From UBA6168 sp964573725 (GTDB lineage Bacteria > Bacteroidota > Bacteroidia > Chitinophagales > Saprospiraceae): 64,000 bases of DNA. Below are positions 35,151 to 45,033 of this stretch, one piece after another. The position numbers and the translations under genes are program-made. A model generated the notes under the pieces. It had not been told where the DNA came from. It saw only the letters and a program-made list of their open reading frames with translations, and did not search any database. The DNA lies in NCBI GenBank assembly GCA_964573725.1, contig CAZNLJ010000009.1, positions 1 to 64,000 on the forward strand, given 5' to 3'. Within the stretch, counting starts at the first letter, position 1; every line of letters starts with the position of its first letter.

Positions 35151-36221
35151 ATGGCCATGCTACCTGCATTATCGGCCTCAGGCGGGGCGTTCCTGCTGTC
35201 GACTGTACTGACGGCGGCGGTAATACGCCTGGCTGGCAAGCTTCAGATATACGACGGCAACAACCACCTGAAGGTCCATGTCGAGCGGGTGAGTCCTTTG
35301 GGTGGAATCGGCATTTTCGCCGCCTGTTGGGTGGCTGTATTGGTCTTGTGGTCGGAACAGTTGCCCAAGGTATACCTGTCCCTGTTATCGGGCTCGCTCC
35401 TCTTGTTCCTGATCGGGGTCAAGGATGACCTGGTGGGAATTCCGGCCCTGCGCCGTTTGCTGTACCAGGTGGTGATAGCCGTGGCATTAGGGTGGTTCGG
35501 GGTACGGATCGGCGAGTGGCCGGTCGGCGGCATGGCGATACCGATGTGGGCGGGCATGGCTTTGACGGTATTGCTGACGGTGGCCCTCATCAACGCGTAC
35601 AATTTCATAGACGGGGTCAACGGCCTGGCCGGCGGATTGTCGGCGACCAGTGCCATGGCGTTCGGTTGGATGTTCCACCAAGCCGGCATGGAAGCGGAGG
35701 CGTTGGCTGCATCGGGATTGGCGGGCAGCATCCTGGGGTTTTTGGTCTTCAATTTCGGCCGGGCGAAAATATTCATGGGAGACAACGGGTCGACCTTCAT
35801 CGGCTTGATGTTTTCCTTTTTTGCGATCAGGCTGTCGTCGTCGGGCCAACTGGACGCATCCGGTCGGCCGTCGGATTTCCTGTTGCCGGTATATCCGTTG
35901 CTGTTGCCGGCAGGAGATATGGCGAAGGTCGTCCTTTGGAGGATCCGGCGCGGATTTTCCCCTTTCCGGGGAGACCGTACGCACATACACCATTTGATGG
36001 GCAACCTGGGATTCGGGCATCGGGCCATCAGCCTGTCGCTGTATGGTTGGAATCTGGTCGTCATCCTGGTGGGCTTCCAGCTGCTTGCCGGGCTGCGGCC
36101 CCTGGTTGCGACGGGCGTACTTCTCCTCCTCACCGCCTTCCCTTACCTGGTCCTGTCCTTGCTCAGGCGAACGCAAAAAGCGGGGGGGGAAGTCCCCTTG
36201 GAAACATCCGGCAGCGTCTGA
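35151..36221 (+). CDS. WecA-type undecaprenyl-phosphate sugar-1-phosphate transferase
   Basis: A 356-residue polytopic enzyme of the MraY/WecA family that starts glycan assembly by moving a HexNAc-1-phosphate (commonly GlcNAc) onto undecaprenyl phosphate. Key motifs are 'GVKDDLVG' (magnesium Asp pair), 'NAYNFIDGVNGLAGG', 'FMGDNGSTFIG' and 'GDRTHIHH' in the last cytosolic loop. About ten helices are visible. It is 18 bp after the phosphatase gene. It is the only initiating transferase seen in this locus, so it probably loads the first sugar. Confidence 0.9.
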   Translation: MAMLPALSASGGAFLLSTVLTAAVIRLAGKLQIYDGNNHLKVHVERVSPLGGIGIFAACWVAVLVLWSEQLPKVYLSLLSGSLLLFLIGVKDDLVGIPALRRLLYQVVIAVALGWFGVRIGEWPVGGMAIPMWAGMALTVLLTVALINAYNFIDGVNGLAGGLSATSAMAFGWMFHQAGMEAEALAASGLAGSILGFLVFNFGRAKIFMGDNGSTFIGLMFSFFAIRLSSSGQLDASGRPSDFLLPVYPLLLPAGDMAKVVLWRIRRGFSPFRGDRTHIHHLMGNLGFGHRAISLSLYGWNLVVILVGFQLLAGLRPLVATGVLLLLTAFPYLVLSLLRRTQKAGGEVPLETSGSV

Positions 36222-36372
36222 GCCCGGCCAATGGACAATAAGGTGTATCTTTGATTGCAACTTGACGGAAACGGGCGGTACCATGCCGCAGATACCGGCC
36301 ATGCCCTTTCCGAAAACAGTAACGAAAACCAACCCAAGGCTTGTGAAATACACTGCCACCGATTCAAGAAAG

Positions 36373-37188
36373 ATGTTCAGGTCTATCCTTTTGCCGGTCA
36401 TCGGCTTGCTGATGATGCAGGGATGTTCGATTCCTTACTCCAGGATGGTCAATTTCAATTCGGACAAGCCCATCGAGTTCTTCCAGGCCCAATACATCCC
36501 GGATCCGCTGAAGATAAAGATCCAACCGGACGACATCCTGTCCGTCACCGTGTCCGTATTCGACCCGGAGACCGCCAGGCCTTTCAACCATACGCCGTCC
36601 GCCCGGGCCGGCGGCGGGGACCTCGGAGACCAGGGGGGCGGAGGCGGCGCAGGGCCTGCCGCCGGCCAAGGTTACCTGGTGGATGAGGACGGATATATAG
36701 AATTTCCGGTTTTGGGTAAGATCAGCGTGATCGGATTGACGCGGGAGGAGGCCAAAGTGCAGATACAAAATCAGTTGTTGAAATTCCTGCGCGACCCGAT
36801 CGTAGAGGTGCGCTTCTTGAACATGCACGTCAGTGTGATCGGGGAGGTCAGGAGGCCCGGGCTATATACGTTTTCGGACGAGCACTTCACCCTTCTGGAG
36901 GCCCTGGCGATGGCAGGCGACCTGAACGACCTGGCGGACCGTACGGACATCATGGTCATTCGGGAACGCGACAAGATTCGGGAGTTCGGCAAGGTGGACC
37001 TGACCTCGAACCTGTCGTTCGAATCGGAGTGGTTCTACCTGACCCAAAACGACATCATCTACATCAAACCGATGAAAGAGAAGAAAGCCGTGGTGAGGGA
37101 TCCCCTGACCCGGATATCTTCCGTCGGCAGCATCGTGATATCCTTTTCCTCCACCATTTTCGCCCTGATAGCATTGTTCAGAAGGTAA
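36373..37188 (+). CDS. Polysaccharide export outer-membrane lipoprotein (Wza-like)
   Basis: A 271-residue lipoprotein. The start at 36373 gives a signal ending in lipobox MQGC; ATG 36283 is a longer alternative. The Poly_export domain ('IQPDDILSVTVSVFDPETA', 'GYLVDEDGYIEFPVLGKISVIGLT') is interrupted by a Gly-rich insert (about residues 79-97). A SLBB domain follows ('VIGEVRRPGLYTF') and a C-terminal hydrophobic helix. Wza forms the outer-membrane channel and docks to the Wzc periplasmic part. It precedes the kinase gene by 88 bp. Confidence 0.9.
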   Translation: MFRSILLPVIGLLMMQGCSIPYSRMVNFNSDKPIEFFQAQYIPDPLKIKIQPDDILSVTVSVFDPETARPFNHTPSARAGGGDLGDQGGGGGAGPAAGQGYLVDEDGYIEFPVLGKISVIGLTREEAKVQIQNQLLKFLRDPIVEVRFLNMHVSVIGEVRRPGLYTFSDEHFTLLEALAMAGDLNDLADRTDIMVIRERDKIREFGKVDLTSNLSFESEWFYLTQNDIIYIKPMKEKKAVVRDPLTRISSVGSIVISFSSTIFALIALFRR

Positions 37189-37276
37189 GCCGGGTAGCCG
37201 AAGGATTTTTCCTGCGCTTCCCGGGCATCACAGCCGTTCCCAAGAGAAAACTATCACTTTATGAAAATCGATTACC

Positions 37277-39535
37277 ATGAGCATCAGATATGAACAGGGT
37301 GTAACGAATATTTTCAAGAAGGCCCTAAGCTACTGGTATTGGTATATATTATGCCTGATGCTGGCCGGTTCCGGCGCCTGGTATTCATTGGTGACCAAGA
37401 CCCCCATGTACTTCGTGGGGGGGAGCATCATTGTGGAGGAAGACAAGAACAACGGCGGCTCCCTGCCGGAAGAGGCCATCATCCAAGGGCTGCCATTCCG
37501 GAACAAAGGGAATCTGGATCGCCAGATACAGGTGCTGAAATCGCGCAACCTGATGGAAAAGGTGGTGGATTCGCTGGCGCTGAACATCATATACCTCCAG
37601 GAGGGTCGGTTTCGGAACAAGGAGTTGTACGACCAATCGCCTGTCAAGGTCTCATCCGTCGTTCCGAGCCACGCTGCCAACGGGGTCACCCTCCGGATCA
37701 GGGAATTGAGCCGCCGCAAGTTCGTTGTGCTGGAAGGGGAAACGGAAGTGGAAACTTACGAATACGGGGTAGCCTTTCCTTACAACGGGGTCACCTTGAC
37801 CCTGGAGCGGTCGGGGCGGAGCCCTGTGTTGGGGTCTCCGATCATCATCTACTTCGCGAACACCATCTCGATAGCGTCCGGCTACGCCAACCGGATCTCT
37901 TTCCAAAAACAAGCCCAGTCCAATGTCCTTTCCGTGGGATTGGTCGATGCCGTTCCGCAGAAATCGATGGACATCATCTACAAGCTGGTGGAGGTCTACA
38001 ACCTGCAGGTACAGGAGGAAAAAAACCGGGTGGCGGAGCATTCCCTCCGTTTCATAGACGAGCGGCTCAGCTATCTCAGCTCCGAGCTGTTCCAGGTGGA
38101 ATCCAACCAGGCTTCGTTCAAGACGAGCACGGAAGTCCCGACGGACATCGGTTCGAGTGCGCAGCGATACCTCAGCAAGTTGAGCTCCACCGAGGAGAGT
38201 GTGGAGCAAATCAAGAACTTCCGCACTTCCCTGTTGAACTTGCGTTCCTTCCTGAGCGACCTGACCAATAAGTACCAGTTTGTACCCAGTTTCGGAGACT
38301 TGGGGGCCATTTCCCTAAACAGTTTCCTGTCTGATTATAACAAGGTCATTGCGGAGCGGGAAAACCTGTTGCGGACGGCCACGACGGAGCATCCGGCGGC
38401 GAAGCAGATAGAAATTCGCCTCAACAACCTGCGCAACACCATCCTGCAGGGCGTGAACCTTGCCTTGGACGACCTGCAGAACCGGGAATCGGAACTTCGT
38501 GCCCAAGCCGCCCCGATCCAGCAGAAGGTCAGGAGCCTGCCGTTTGTGGACCAGCAGTTGACGGACATCAAGCGGAAAATCGGGGTGAAGGACGAATTGG
38601 TGCTGTACATGCTCCAGAAAAGGGAGGAGACGGCCATCGGCCTGGCCACCACGGTCGAGTCCACCCGCATATTGGATTCCCCGATATCCAGTGGAAAACC
38701 GGTTTCACCCAACAAGACGCAGACCTATCTGTTAGCAATCGTCCTCGCGATGGCCGTTCCCACCGGCACCATTTTCCTGTTGGAGAAGATCAACGACAAG
38801 ATTGCCACCCGGGCGGATGTCAAGGCCTTGACCAACCTGCCCTACCTCGGCGAGGTAGCATATGCGAAGAGCGAACGCGGCAAGCTCATTTCCAGCAACA
38901 GCCGTTCGAACATCGCGGAGATGTTCCGCTTGATCCGGACCAGTCTCGATTTCATCACGGCCGACAAGCAGGAGAAGGTCATCCTGGTCACTTCCCAAAA
39001 CAGCGGGGACGGCAAGACATTCATTTCCGGCAACCTGGGCGCGATTCTCGCCCTGACGAACAAAAGGACCGTCCTCATCGAGTTGGACCTCAGGAAGCCC
39101 AAATTGGCCAATTTCCTGCTGGACAATCCGAAGGTACAGCATGCCGGCATGACCAATTACCTGGTCGGGGAAAAGAAGTTGGAGGAAATTCTCCTGCCGG
39201 TTGATAAGTTCGACAACCTGTTCGTAATCGGGGCCGGTCCCGTCCCGCCGAATCCGGCGGAGCTGATCATGGGGCACCGGATGAAGGAACTGATCAGGAT
39301 GCTCAAGGAGCGTTTCGACTATATCGTCATCGACACCCCGCCCATCGGGTTGGTCACCGATGCTTATCTTTTGAAATCCCTGACCGCCGTATCGATTTTC
39401 GTCGTGCGGTCCGGCAAGTCGAAGAAAGATGAGCTGCGGGAGCTTGAGCACATGGGCATCGAGGAAAAGCTGACTTCTCCGGTGATTGTCCTCAACGGGG
39501 TCAAGATGCCCAAGAAGTACGGTTATTATTATTGA
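37277..39535 (+). CDS. Wzc-type tyrosine kinase / chain-length regulator
   Basis: A 752-residue inner-membrane bacterial tyrosine kinase. It has a first helix (about 18-38), a Wzz-type periplasmic domain with long coiled coils (about 250-440), a second helix (about 480-502), and a cytosolic ATPase with Walker A 'SQNSGDGKT' (about 574-582), Walker A' 'VLIELDLRKPKL' and Walker B 'YIVIDTPPIG'. It ends in a tyrosine-rich tail, KYGYYY, the expected autophosphorylation site. With Wza and the CpsB-like phosphatase it forms the export and length-control machinery. Confidence 0.94.
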   Translation: MSIRYEQGVTNIFKKALSYWYWYILCLMLAGSGAWYSLVTKTPMYFVGGSIIVEEDKNNGGSLPEEAIIQGLPFRNKGNLDRQIQVLKSRNLMEKVVDSLALNIIYLQEGRFRNKELYDQSPVKVSSVVPSHAANGVTLRIRELSRRKFVVLEGETEVETYEYGVAFPYNGVTLTLERSGRSPVLGSPIIIYFANTISIASGYANRISFQKQAQSNVLSVGLVDAVPQKSMDIIYKLVEVYNLQVQEEKNRVAEHSLRFIDERLSYLSSELFQVESNQASFKTSTEVPTDIGSSAQRYLSKLSSTEESVEQIKNFRTSLLNLRSFLSDLTNKYQFVPSFGDLGAISLNSFLSDYNKVIAERENLLRTATTEHPAAKQIEIRLNNLRNTILQGVNLALDDLQNRESELRAQAAPIQQKVRSLPFVDQQLTDIKRKIGVKDELVLYMLQKREETAIGLATTVESTRILDSPISSGKPVSPNKTQTYLLAIVLAMAVPTGTIFLLEKINDKIATRADVKALTNLPYLGEVAYAKSERGKLISSNSRSNIAEMFRLIRTSLDFITADKQEKVILVTSQNSGDGKTFISGNLGAILALTNKRTVLIELDLRKPKLANFLLDNPKVQHAGMTNYLVGEKKLEEILLPVDKFDNLFVIGAGPVPPNPAELIMGHRMKELIRMLKERFDYIVIDTPPIGLVTDAYLLKSLTAVSIFVVRSGKSKKDELRELEHMGIEEKLTSPVIVLNGVKMPKKYGYYY

Positions 39536-39760
39536 CGGCTGCTCCCGGGGATGGCCGGCGTTTCCGGCGGCTGGTCGGCCGTCGGCGGGGTGCCGTCCGC
39601 ATACGCCCGCCGGTTGCCATATTTTTTCTTCCGCCGATGCGGAACCGTCCGTTTCCCGGCCGGCATCGGACGAACTCCCTCCCATCTTGTCGACTGCGTC
39701 CCGTATCGCCCGCATCCGGCGCCCACCGGATGGCCGGTGCCGGTAACGGACGGTCGGCCC

Positions 39761-40636
39761 ATGACCTGTCCATTGCTAAAATCTGTCACTGTGAAAGCAC
39801 AACATTGGGATTCCATCATTACGCCGCAGGCAAGGTTGTTAGACCTCAAGCTCGGGGAAATATGGCAATACCGGGACTTGATGTTCCTGTTCGTCAAGCG
39901 GGATTTCGCCCAATTGTACAAGCAGACCATCCTGGGGTCCCTGTGGTTCTTTATCCAACCGCTGTTGACGACCATCATCTTCACGGTCGTCTTCGGGAAC
40001 ATGGCGGGTATCCCGACCGACAATATACCGCCCATGCTGTTTTACCTGGCCGGGATCACCAACTGGAACTACTTTGCGGATTCCCTGAACAAGACGTCCA
40101 CCACATTCCGGGACAACCAGCAGCTTTTCGGCAAGGTTTATTTCTCCAGGCTGGTCATGCCGGTGGCGACCGTCTTGTTCAATCTCGTCAAGTACGGGAT
40201 ACAGACGCTGCTTTTCCTGTTGATCTATCTCTATTTTGTTTGGAAAGGAGCACCGATCGCCCCCAATGCGCATGCCCTGCTTTTCCCGATATTGATCCTG
40301 TTGCTGGCCGGGCTGGGTTTGGGGTTCGGGTTGTTGATCACCGCCATCACCACCAAATACCGGGACATGGTGTTCCTGGTCCAGTTCGGGATCCAGCTGT
40401 TCATGTATGCGACACCGGTCATATATCCGTTGTCGGAAGTGCCTGCGGAGTACCGCTTGCTCAGCCTGTTGAACCCATTGACCTCCGTCATCGAGACATT
40501 CAAGTACGGCTTCATCGGGACCGGTACGTTCGAGTGGATCTACCTGGCGTATTCGGCGGCATTCACCGTCGTGTTGCTGTTCCTGGGGATAGTGACCTTC
40601 AACCGGATGGAGCGCACCTTCATGGATACCGTGTGA
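39761..40636 (+). CDS. wzm: Polysaccharide ABC exporter permease (Wzm-like)
   Basis: A 291-residue ABC-2-type permease with six membrane helices and the family signature 'RDFAQLYKQTILGSLWFFIQPLLTT'. It exports lipid-linked glycan across the inner membrane with the Wzt ATPase encoded 61 bp downstream. ATG 39761 is used here, but GTG 39791 starts the segment 'KAQHWDSIITPQ' found at homologue N-termini and may be the true start. Presence beside Wza and Wzc is notable because those usually accompany Wzx/Wzy. Confidence 0.9.
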   Translation: MTCPLLKSVTVKAQHWDSIITPQARLLDLKLGEIWQYRDLMFLFVKRDFAQLYKQTILGSLWFFIQPLLTTIIFTVVFGNMAGIPTDNIPPMLFYLAGITNWNYFADSLNKTSTTFRDNQQLFGKVYFSRLVMPVATVLFNLVKYGIQTLLFLLIYLYFVWKGAPIAPNAHALLFPILILLLAGLGLGFGLLITAITTKYRDMVFLVQFGIQLFMYATPVIYPLSEVPAEYRLLSLLNPLTSVIETFKYGFIGTGTFEWIYLAYSAAFTVVLLFLGIVTFNRMERTFMDTV

Positions 40637-40697
40637 GGCGCGTGTCCTGCCGCACCGTGGCCGCCGGCGGATACGGGGCCGAAGTAAACGTTGAACA

Positions 40698-42002
40698 ATG
40701 AGCAATATCGTCATCAAAGTGGAAGACCTCTCCAAACAATACAGGTTGGGGGAGGTAGGTACGGGTACCTTGTACGAGGACCTCAACCGGGTATGGCACC
40801 GGTTGCGGGGAAAGAACGACCCCTATCTCAACATCGGGGACATCAACGACCGGACGAAGCGGGGCGGCTCGGCCTATGTATGGGCCTTGCGGGACTTGAG
40901 CTTCGAGGTCCGTCACGGACAGGTGCTGGGGGTGGTCGGCAAGAACGGGGCCGGGAAATCCACGCTCCTGAAATTGCTTTCGAAGGTGACGGCACCGACC
41001 TTGGGGCAAATCAAGACCAAGGGCAGGATCGCCTCCCTGTTGGAGGTGGGGACCGGTTTCCATCCGGAATTGACGGGGCGGGAGAACATATTCCTGAACG
41101 GTACCATCCTGGGGATGACCAAGCGGGAAGTTCGACAGAAGTTGGACGAAATCGCGGAGTTTGCCGGCATTACGCGTTACCTGGAGACACCGACCAAGCG
41201 GTATTCTTCCGGAATGATGGTCCGACTGGGCTTTTCCATTGCGGCCCACCTGGAGCCGGACATCCTGATCGTGGATGAGGTCTTGGCGGTGGGAGATGCG
41301 GATTTCCAAAAAAAATGTATCGGCAAGATGGGGGAAGCGAGCCGATCCGGTCGGACCATCCTGTTCGTGAGCCACAACATGGGATCCTTGCAGAACCTGT
41401 GCGATTCAGCCATCCTGTTGGAGAACGGGATGCTGACCTATGCCGGGGATACCCGGGCGGTCATCGACCGTTATCTGAACGGCCGGGCAGGCGAGGAGGC
41501 CCCGCGCAACCTGATATCCTTTCCGGAAGTGGACGGCTTTGCCCAGTTGCTGGAGGTGAACGTGGAGGATGCGGCGGGTAAGGCCCGGGAAACCTATTAC
41601 TACGACGACCGCATCTACCTGCGGATCCGATATGTGCTGCGGGAGAGCCGCCGCAATGTCTGGGCGAAATTCACCTTGTCCCGCAACGGGGAGCCGCTGT
41701 TCACCTCTTACGACATCGACGAGGAGGTGCTCCCGGTCAAGCGGGAGGCTGGGGAGTACGTAGCCCGGATTGCCCTGCCCGACCTCTTGAAGGCCGGGGT
41801 GTTTTCCGTTTCGTTGTCCTTGGTGGAGGTAGGACGATATTTCGACGAAAAAGTGGATATCCTCAAGTTCAACGTGGACGATTCGATGTCCGATACGGCG
41901 GACAAAGGATACCGCATCGATAAGCCGGGCATACTCAAGACCGCCTTGCGGTGGGACTACCAGACCCACCCGGTCCTGACGGGGACCACGGAGATGGGTT
42001 GA
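40698..42002 (+). CDS. wzt: Polysaccharide ABC exporter ATPase with C-terminal glycan-binding domain (Wzt-like)
   Basis: A 434-residue ATPase. Walker A is 'GKNGAGKST' (about 82-90), signature 'YSSGMMVRLGFSIA' (about 168), Walker B 'ILIVDEVLAVGD' and H-loop 'FVSHN'. About residues 270-420 form an extra beta-sandwich ('YYYDDRIYLRIRYVLRE', 'KAGVFSVSLSLVEVGRYF') like the Wzt C-terminal domain that recognises the modified end of the glycan before export. That domain implies a specific terminal cap on the polymer. The insert 'NDRTKRGGSAYVWAL' before Walker A is usual in Bacteroidota Wzt. Confidence 0.93.
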   Translation: MSNIVIKVEDLSKQYRLGEVGTGTLYEDLNRVWHRLRGKNDPYLNIGDINDRTKRGGSAYVWALRDLSFEVRHGQVLGVVGKNGAGKSTLLKLLSKVTAPTLGQIKTKGRIASLLEVGTGFHPELTGRENIFLNGTILGMTKREVRQKLDEIAEFAGITRYLETPTKRYSSGMMVRLGFSIAAHLEPDILIVDEVLAVGDADFQKKCIGKMGEASRSGRTILFVSHNMGSLQNLCDSAILLENGMLTYAGDTRAVIDRYLNGRAGEEAPRNLISFPEVDGFAQLLEVNVEDAAGKARETYYYDDRIYLRIRYVLRESRRNVWAKFTLSRNGEPLFTSYDIDEEVLPVKREAGEYVARIALPDLLKAGVFSVSLSLVEVGRYFDEKVDILKFNVDDSMSDTADKGYRIDKPGILKTALRWDYQTHPVLTGTTEMG

Positions 42003-42043
42003 CGCCCCTTGCGGGACAATCCGGCGGAACCGAAGCAAAAAGA

Positions 42044-43003
42044 ATGGATCCGAAGATCAGCATATTGGTCACCACCTACAATTTCGAGCGGTACATTGCG
42101 GAAGCGGTACGCAGCTTGTTGGCGCAGGAGGGGGGATATTCCTATGAAGTCATCGTGGTGGACGATTGTTCCACGGACGGTACGGAAGGCATCCTCCGGC
42201 AGTTGGTGCAGGAGGACCGCCGCTTGACCTATGTCCGCAATGAGCGGAACAGGGGTGCCGTCTGGTCGGCCAACCGGGCGTTCGAAATGGCCGCGGGGGC
42301 GTATATCGCCCGATTCGACGGAGACGACGTCTGGTACCCCTGGTTTTTGCAGGAGACGGTACCCGTACTCGAGCGTCATCCGGAAGTCGGGTTGGTATAC
42401 GGGGACATCCATTACCTGGACGGTACCGGTCGGACCTTGGAGGATGGGGGAATCGATCGGCCGCCCTTGCCGCCGCAAGGGAATGAGTTCCGTGCCTTGC
42501 TGCACCGGCACTACATCTGCGCCCCGGCCATGTTGGGGCGACGGGCGGCATGGGAAGCGGCCTTACCTTATCCGGAGCGGCTCAAGTCCGGCTTGGCGGA
42601 TTGGTACCTGACCTTGGAAATGGCCTATCGTTGGGAGTTCCGTTTCATACCCCGGCCCTTGGCCAAATACCGGGTCCATGGGAGCGGCATGCATCACGCC
42701 TTCATTCTCAACGGTCATGGAGAGCGCAACATGCGGTACATCCTGGACCACTTCACCGGCGATGCTTATGCCCCGCCGATGGATGCGGGGGAACGGCAGC
42801 GGATGTATGGGCACCATTACCGGCATTATGCCAACGGATACTTCGGGCTGGGGAAATCGGCGGATGCCCGCCGTTGTTATGCGACCGCCATGCGTTACCA
42901 AGGGCGGTTCCTGGCGGAACCCCGTTTTGCCTGGCTGTTCCTGGGTAGCCTGTTGGGGCGGGACAACTATGACCGCTTGAAGCAGCTTTTCAGGACCACC
43001 TGA
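42044..43003 (+). CDS. Family 2 glycosyltransferase
   Basis: A 319-residue GT-A-fold transferase: 'ISILVTTYNFERYIAEAV' at the N-terminus, 'VIVVDDCSTDGTEGIL', and the metal-binding 'ARFDGDDVWYP' (DxD-type). The acceptor-side residues are near 'SGLADWYLTLEMAYRWEFRFIPRPLAKYRVHGSGMHH', a layout common in GT2 enzymes. The ATG at 42044 was chosen. It likely adds one sugar to the lipid-linked chain on the cytosolic face. Donor and linkage cannot be read. A 202-bp gap follows. Confidence 0.9.
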   Translation: MDPKISILVTTYNFERYIAEAVRSLLAQEGGYSYEVIVVDDCSTDGTEGILRQLVQEDRRLTYVRNERNRGAVWSANRAFEMAAGAYIARFDGDDVWYPWFLQETVPVLERHPEVGLVYGDIHYLDGTGRTLEDGGIDRPPLPPQGNEFRALLHRHYICAPAMLGRRAAWEAALPYPERLKSGLADWYLTLEMAYRWEFRFIPRPLAKYRVHGSGMHHAFILNGHGERNMRYILDHFTGDAYAPPMDAGERQRMYGHHYRHYANGYFGLGKSADARRCYATAMRYQGRFLAEPRFAWLFLGSLLGRDNYDRLKQLFRTT

Positions 43004-43205
43004 CCATTCGGGAGGCTCCGTACAGCTTCCCCCGGCGGCCACCGGCAACGTACGGCTCCGGCACCTTTTTACCGAAATACCGGGAGCCGGGGCAGCCGGT
43101 CTTGCGGCCAGGCGGCCGGAATAACGATTCCAAGCAAAATCCGAAGCCCGCGCGAGCGGTGGCTTCGTTCATCATCCGGACCAATCTTTCTTAAAATCAT
43201 CAACC

Positions 43206-43979
43206 ATGGAAATGCTGACAACCACCCTTAATTTCTACACGGAATTCCAGCACAGCGGGACATCGGAAGACCTCGACCGTTTCCGGCAAGTGATCCGGGA
43301 AAACAAAGTCACCGTCTACAAGGGCCTGCCCGAGGGGACGGATTACAAGGCCTTCTACGAGACGCTCGGCGAGGCAGCCGGCAATTATGTGAAGTTGAAC
43401 GAGGATTATCGCAACGGGGACCAGAATGAGCAACTGGACAACTGGCTGGACATCCGTTTCGAGGAAAGCAAGAAGACGGAGACTTTCCGGCACAGCGATA
43501 CGCGGCAGCCCATCCATACGGACGGTGCCTACAACAGCTACACCTGGGATGTCACCTTTTTCTACTGCCTGGCCTATGCACCGATCGGTGGGGCCACCAC
43601 CTTTATCGACGGCCTCCAGCTGGTGGATATCATGGAAACCTACGAACCCGGCTTGCTCAAGGAACTCGAGGAAGTGGAAGTGGTATTCGACAAGGGGGCG
43701 ACCCAGCGTAAAAAGAGCAGGATTATCCGTTACGACGAAAAAGGGCCCTTGCTCAACTGGAACTACTACCGGATTTCGGACGAAAACGAGGCGGAAGTCC
43801 GCGATTTGTGCGAACGGTTCCATTGGTTCCTGGAAAACAAGATCGTATCCGCGGGTTTGCTCAACGGGGCATACCTGAAGACGGGGGAAGCGGTGTTTTT
43901 TCATGACGAGCGTGTCCTGCACGGCCGCAACGCGTTCTTCGGCAATCGCCACCTGATGAAAGGGGGGCTGAACCTTTGA
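43206..43979 (+). CDS. TauD/TfdA-family iron/2-oxoglutarate oxygenase
   Basis: A 257-residue cupin-fold oxygenase. The facial triad is His104 and Asp106 in 'PIHTDGAYNS' and His239 in 'VLHGRNAF'; the 2-oxoglutarate-binding Arg is probably in 'GNRHLMKGG'. Such enzymes hydroxylate or desaturate small molecules, including carrier-bound or amino-acid substrates. It lies in the polysaccharide locus, 5 bp before the aldo/keto reductase gene, so it may modify a sugar or a side-chain precursor. The substrate is unknown. Confidence 0.85.
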   Translation: MEMLTTTLNFYTEFQHSGTSEDLDRFRQVIRENKVTVYKGLPEGTDYKAFYETLGEAAGNYVKLNEDYRNGDQNEQLDNWLDIRFEESKKTETFRHSDTRQPIHTDGAYNSYTWDVTFFYCLAYAPIGGATTFIDGLQLVDIMETYEPGLLKELEEVEVVFDKGATQRKKSRIIRYDEKGPLLNWNYYRISDENEAEVRDLCERFHWFLENKIVSAGLLNGAYLKTGEAVFFHDERVLHGRNAFFGNRHLMKGGLNL

Positions 43980-43983
43980 TGCG

Positions 43984-44973
43984 ATGGCAGCGACGGCAGA
44001 TACGACGCACGGCATAAAAGGAATACCGTTCCCGATACAACGGCTGGGGATGGGAACCTGGCAGTTGGGCGGACCGACTGTCTGGGGCGGGAAGCAGACC
44101 GGCTGGGGAAGCACCGACGATACCGAGGCGATGGATGCCTTGGTGTACGCCATGTCGAACGGCGTCAACTTCTTCGATACATCCGATGCGTACGGAAGAG
44201 GAAAATCGGAGGAAATGCTTGGGCAGGCGTTGCGGGTGGCCGGTGACAAGGACATGGTCGTCTGCACCAAGTTCGGAACCCGGGAAGATGCCGCCGGGCA
44301 GGTCTACACGGATTTCGGCGCAACCTGGCTGGCACAATCGGTCGAGGGAAGCCTGCGCCGTCTTCGTCGGGACAGGCTGGATGTACTCCTGTTGCACAGT
44401 CCGCCGGATGATTTCGATTGGAGCCGGTACGATCCGGCCCCTTTTGACCGGCTGGTGGCGGCGGGAAAAATACGGGCATACGGGGTGAGTGCAAAGACCT
44501 TGGCGGGTGCGAGGCACGCCATCCTGCACGGGTTCGGTTCCGTTGTGGAGGCCATTTACAACCTGATTGACCGGCGGGCCGAGGCCGATGTGCTTCCTTT
44601 ATGCCGGGCGAACGGCTACGGATTCATCGCCCGATGTCCCCTCGCTTCCGGATTCCTGACGGACCGGCCTCCGCACAGCCTGCCGGAGGACGACATCCGG
44701 CATTCGATTCCGACGGCACAGCACCGGTGGATGGAGGAGAACACGACCCGGTTGCGGGAGGTCCTGCAAGCGGCGGGACCGTTCACCTTGGCGGAAAACG
44801 CCTTGCGTTTTGCGGCCAGCCATCCGGATGTCAGTGTGGTCATACCGGGGATGCGCCGCCGCCGACAGGTGGAGAGTGTGCTGCGGGTCAGGGACCACCT
44901 CCCGCTTCCGGCCGAATTCTGTGCGGGAGTGGCGCAGGCGGTGCCGGAGACGTATCCGGGATGGATCCGTTGA
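43984..44973 (+). CDS. Aldo/keto reductase
   Basis: A 329-residue TIM-barrel reductase with the catalytic tetrad at Asp65, Tyr70 ('FFDTSDAYGRG'), Lys96 ('CTKFG') and His138 ('LLLHSP'). The C-terminal NADPH-binding segment is 'SVVIPGMRRRRQVESV'. In glycan loci such enzymes reduce sugar carbonyls or related aldehydes. It is packed between the oxygenase gene and the ATP-grasp gene, on the same strand, and probably works in the same small pathway. Confidence 0.9.
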   Translation: MAATADTTHGIKGIPFPIQRLGMGTWQLGGPTVWGGKQTGWGSTDDTEAMDALVYAMSNGVNFFDTSDAYGRGKSEEMLGQALRVAGDKDMVVCTKFGTREDAAGQVYTDFGATWLAQSVEGSLRRLRRDRLDVLLLHSPPDDFDWSRYDPAPFDRLVAAGKIRAYGVSAKTLAGARHAILHGFGSVVEAIYNLIDRRAEADVLPLCRANGYGFIARCPLASGFLTDRPPHSLPEDDIRHSIPTAQHRWMEENTTRLREVLQAAGPFTLAENALRFAASHPDVSVVIPGMRRRRQVESVLRVRDHLPLPAEFCAGVAQAVPETYPGWIR

Positions 44974-45033
44974 CAGGGAACGGTCCCTTCAGGGACCAAA
45001 GACACAAAACGTTCGACACAAGACCATACATAT

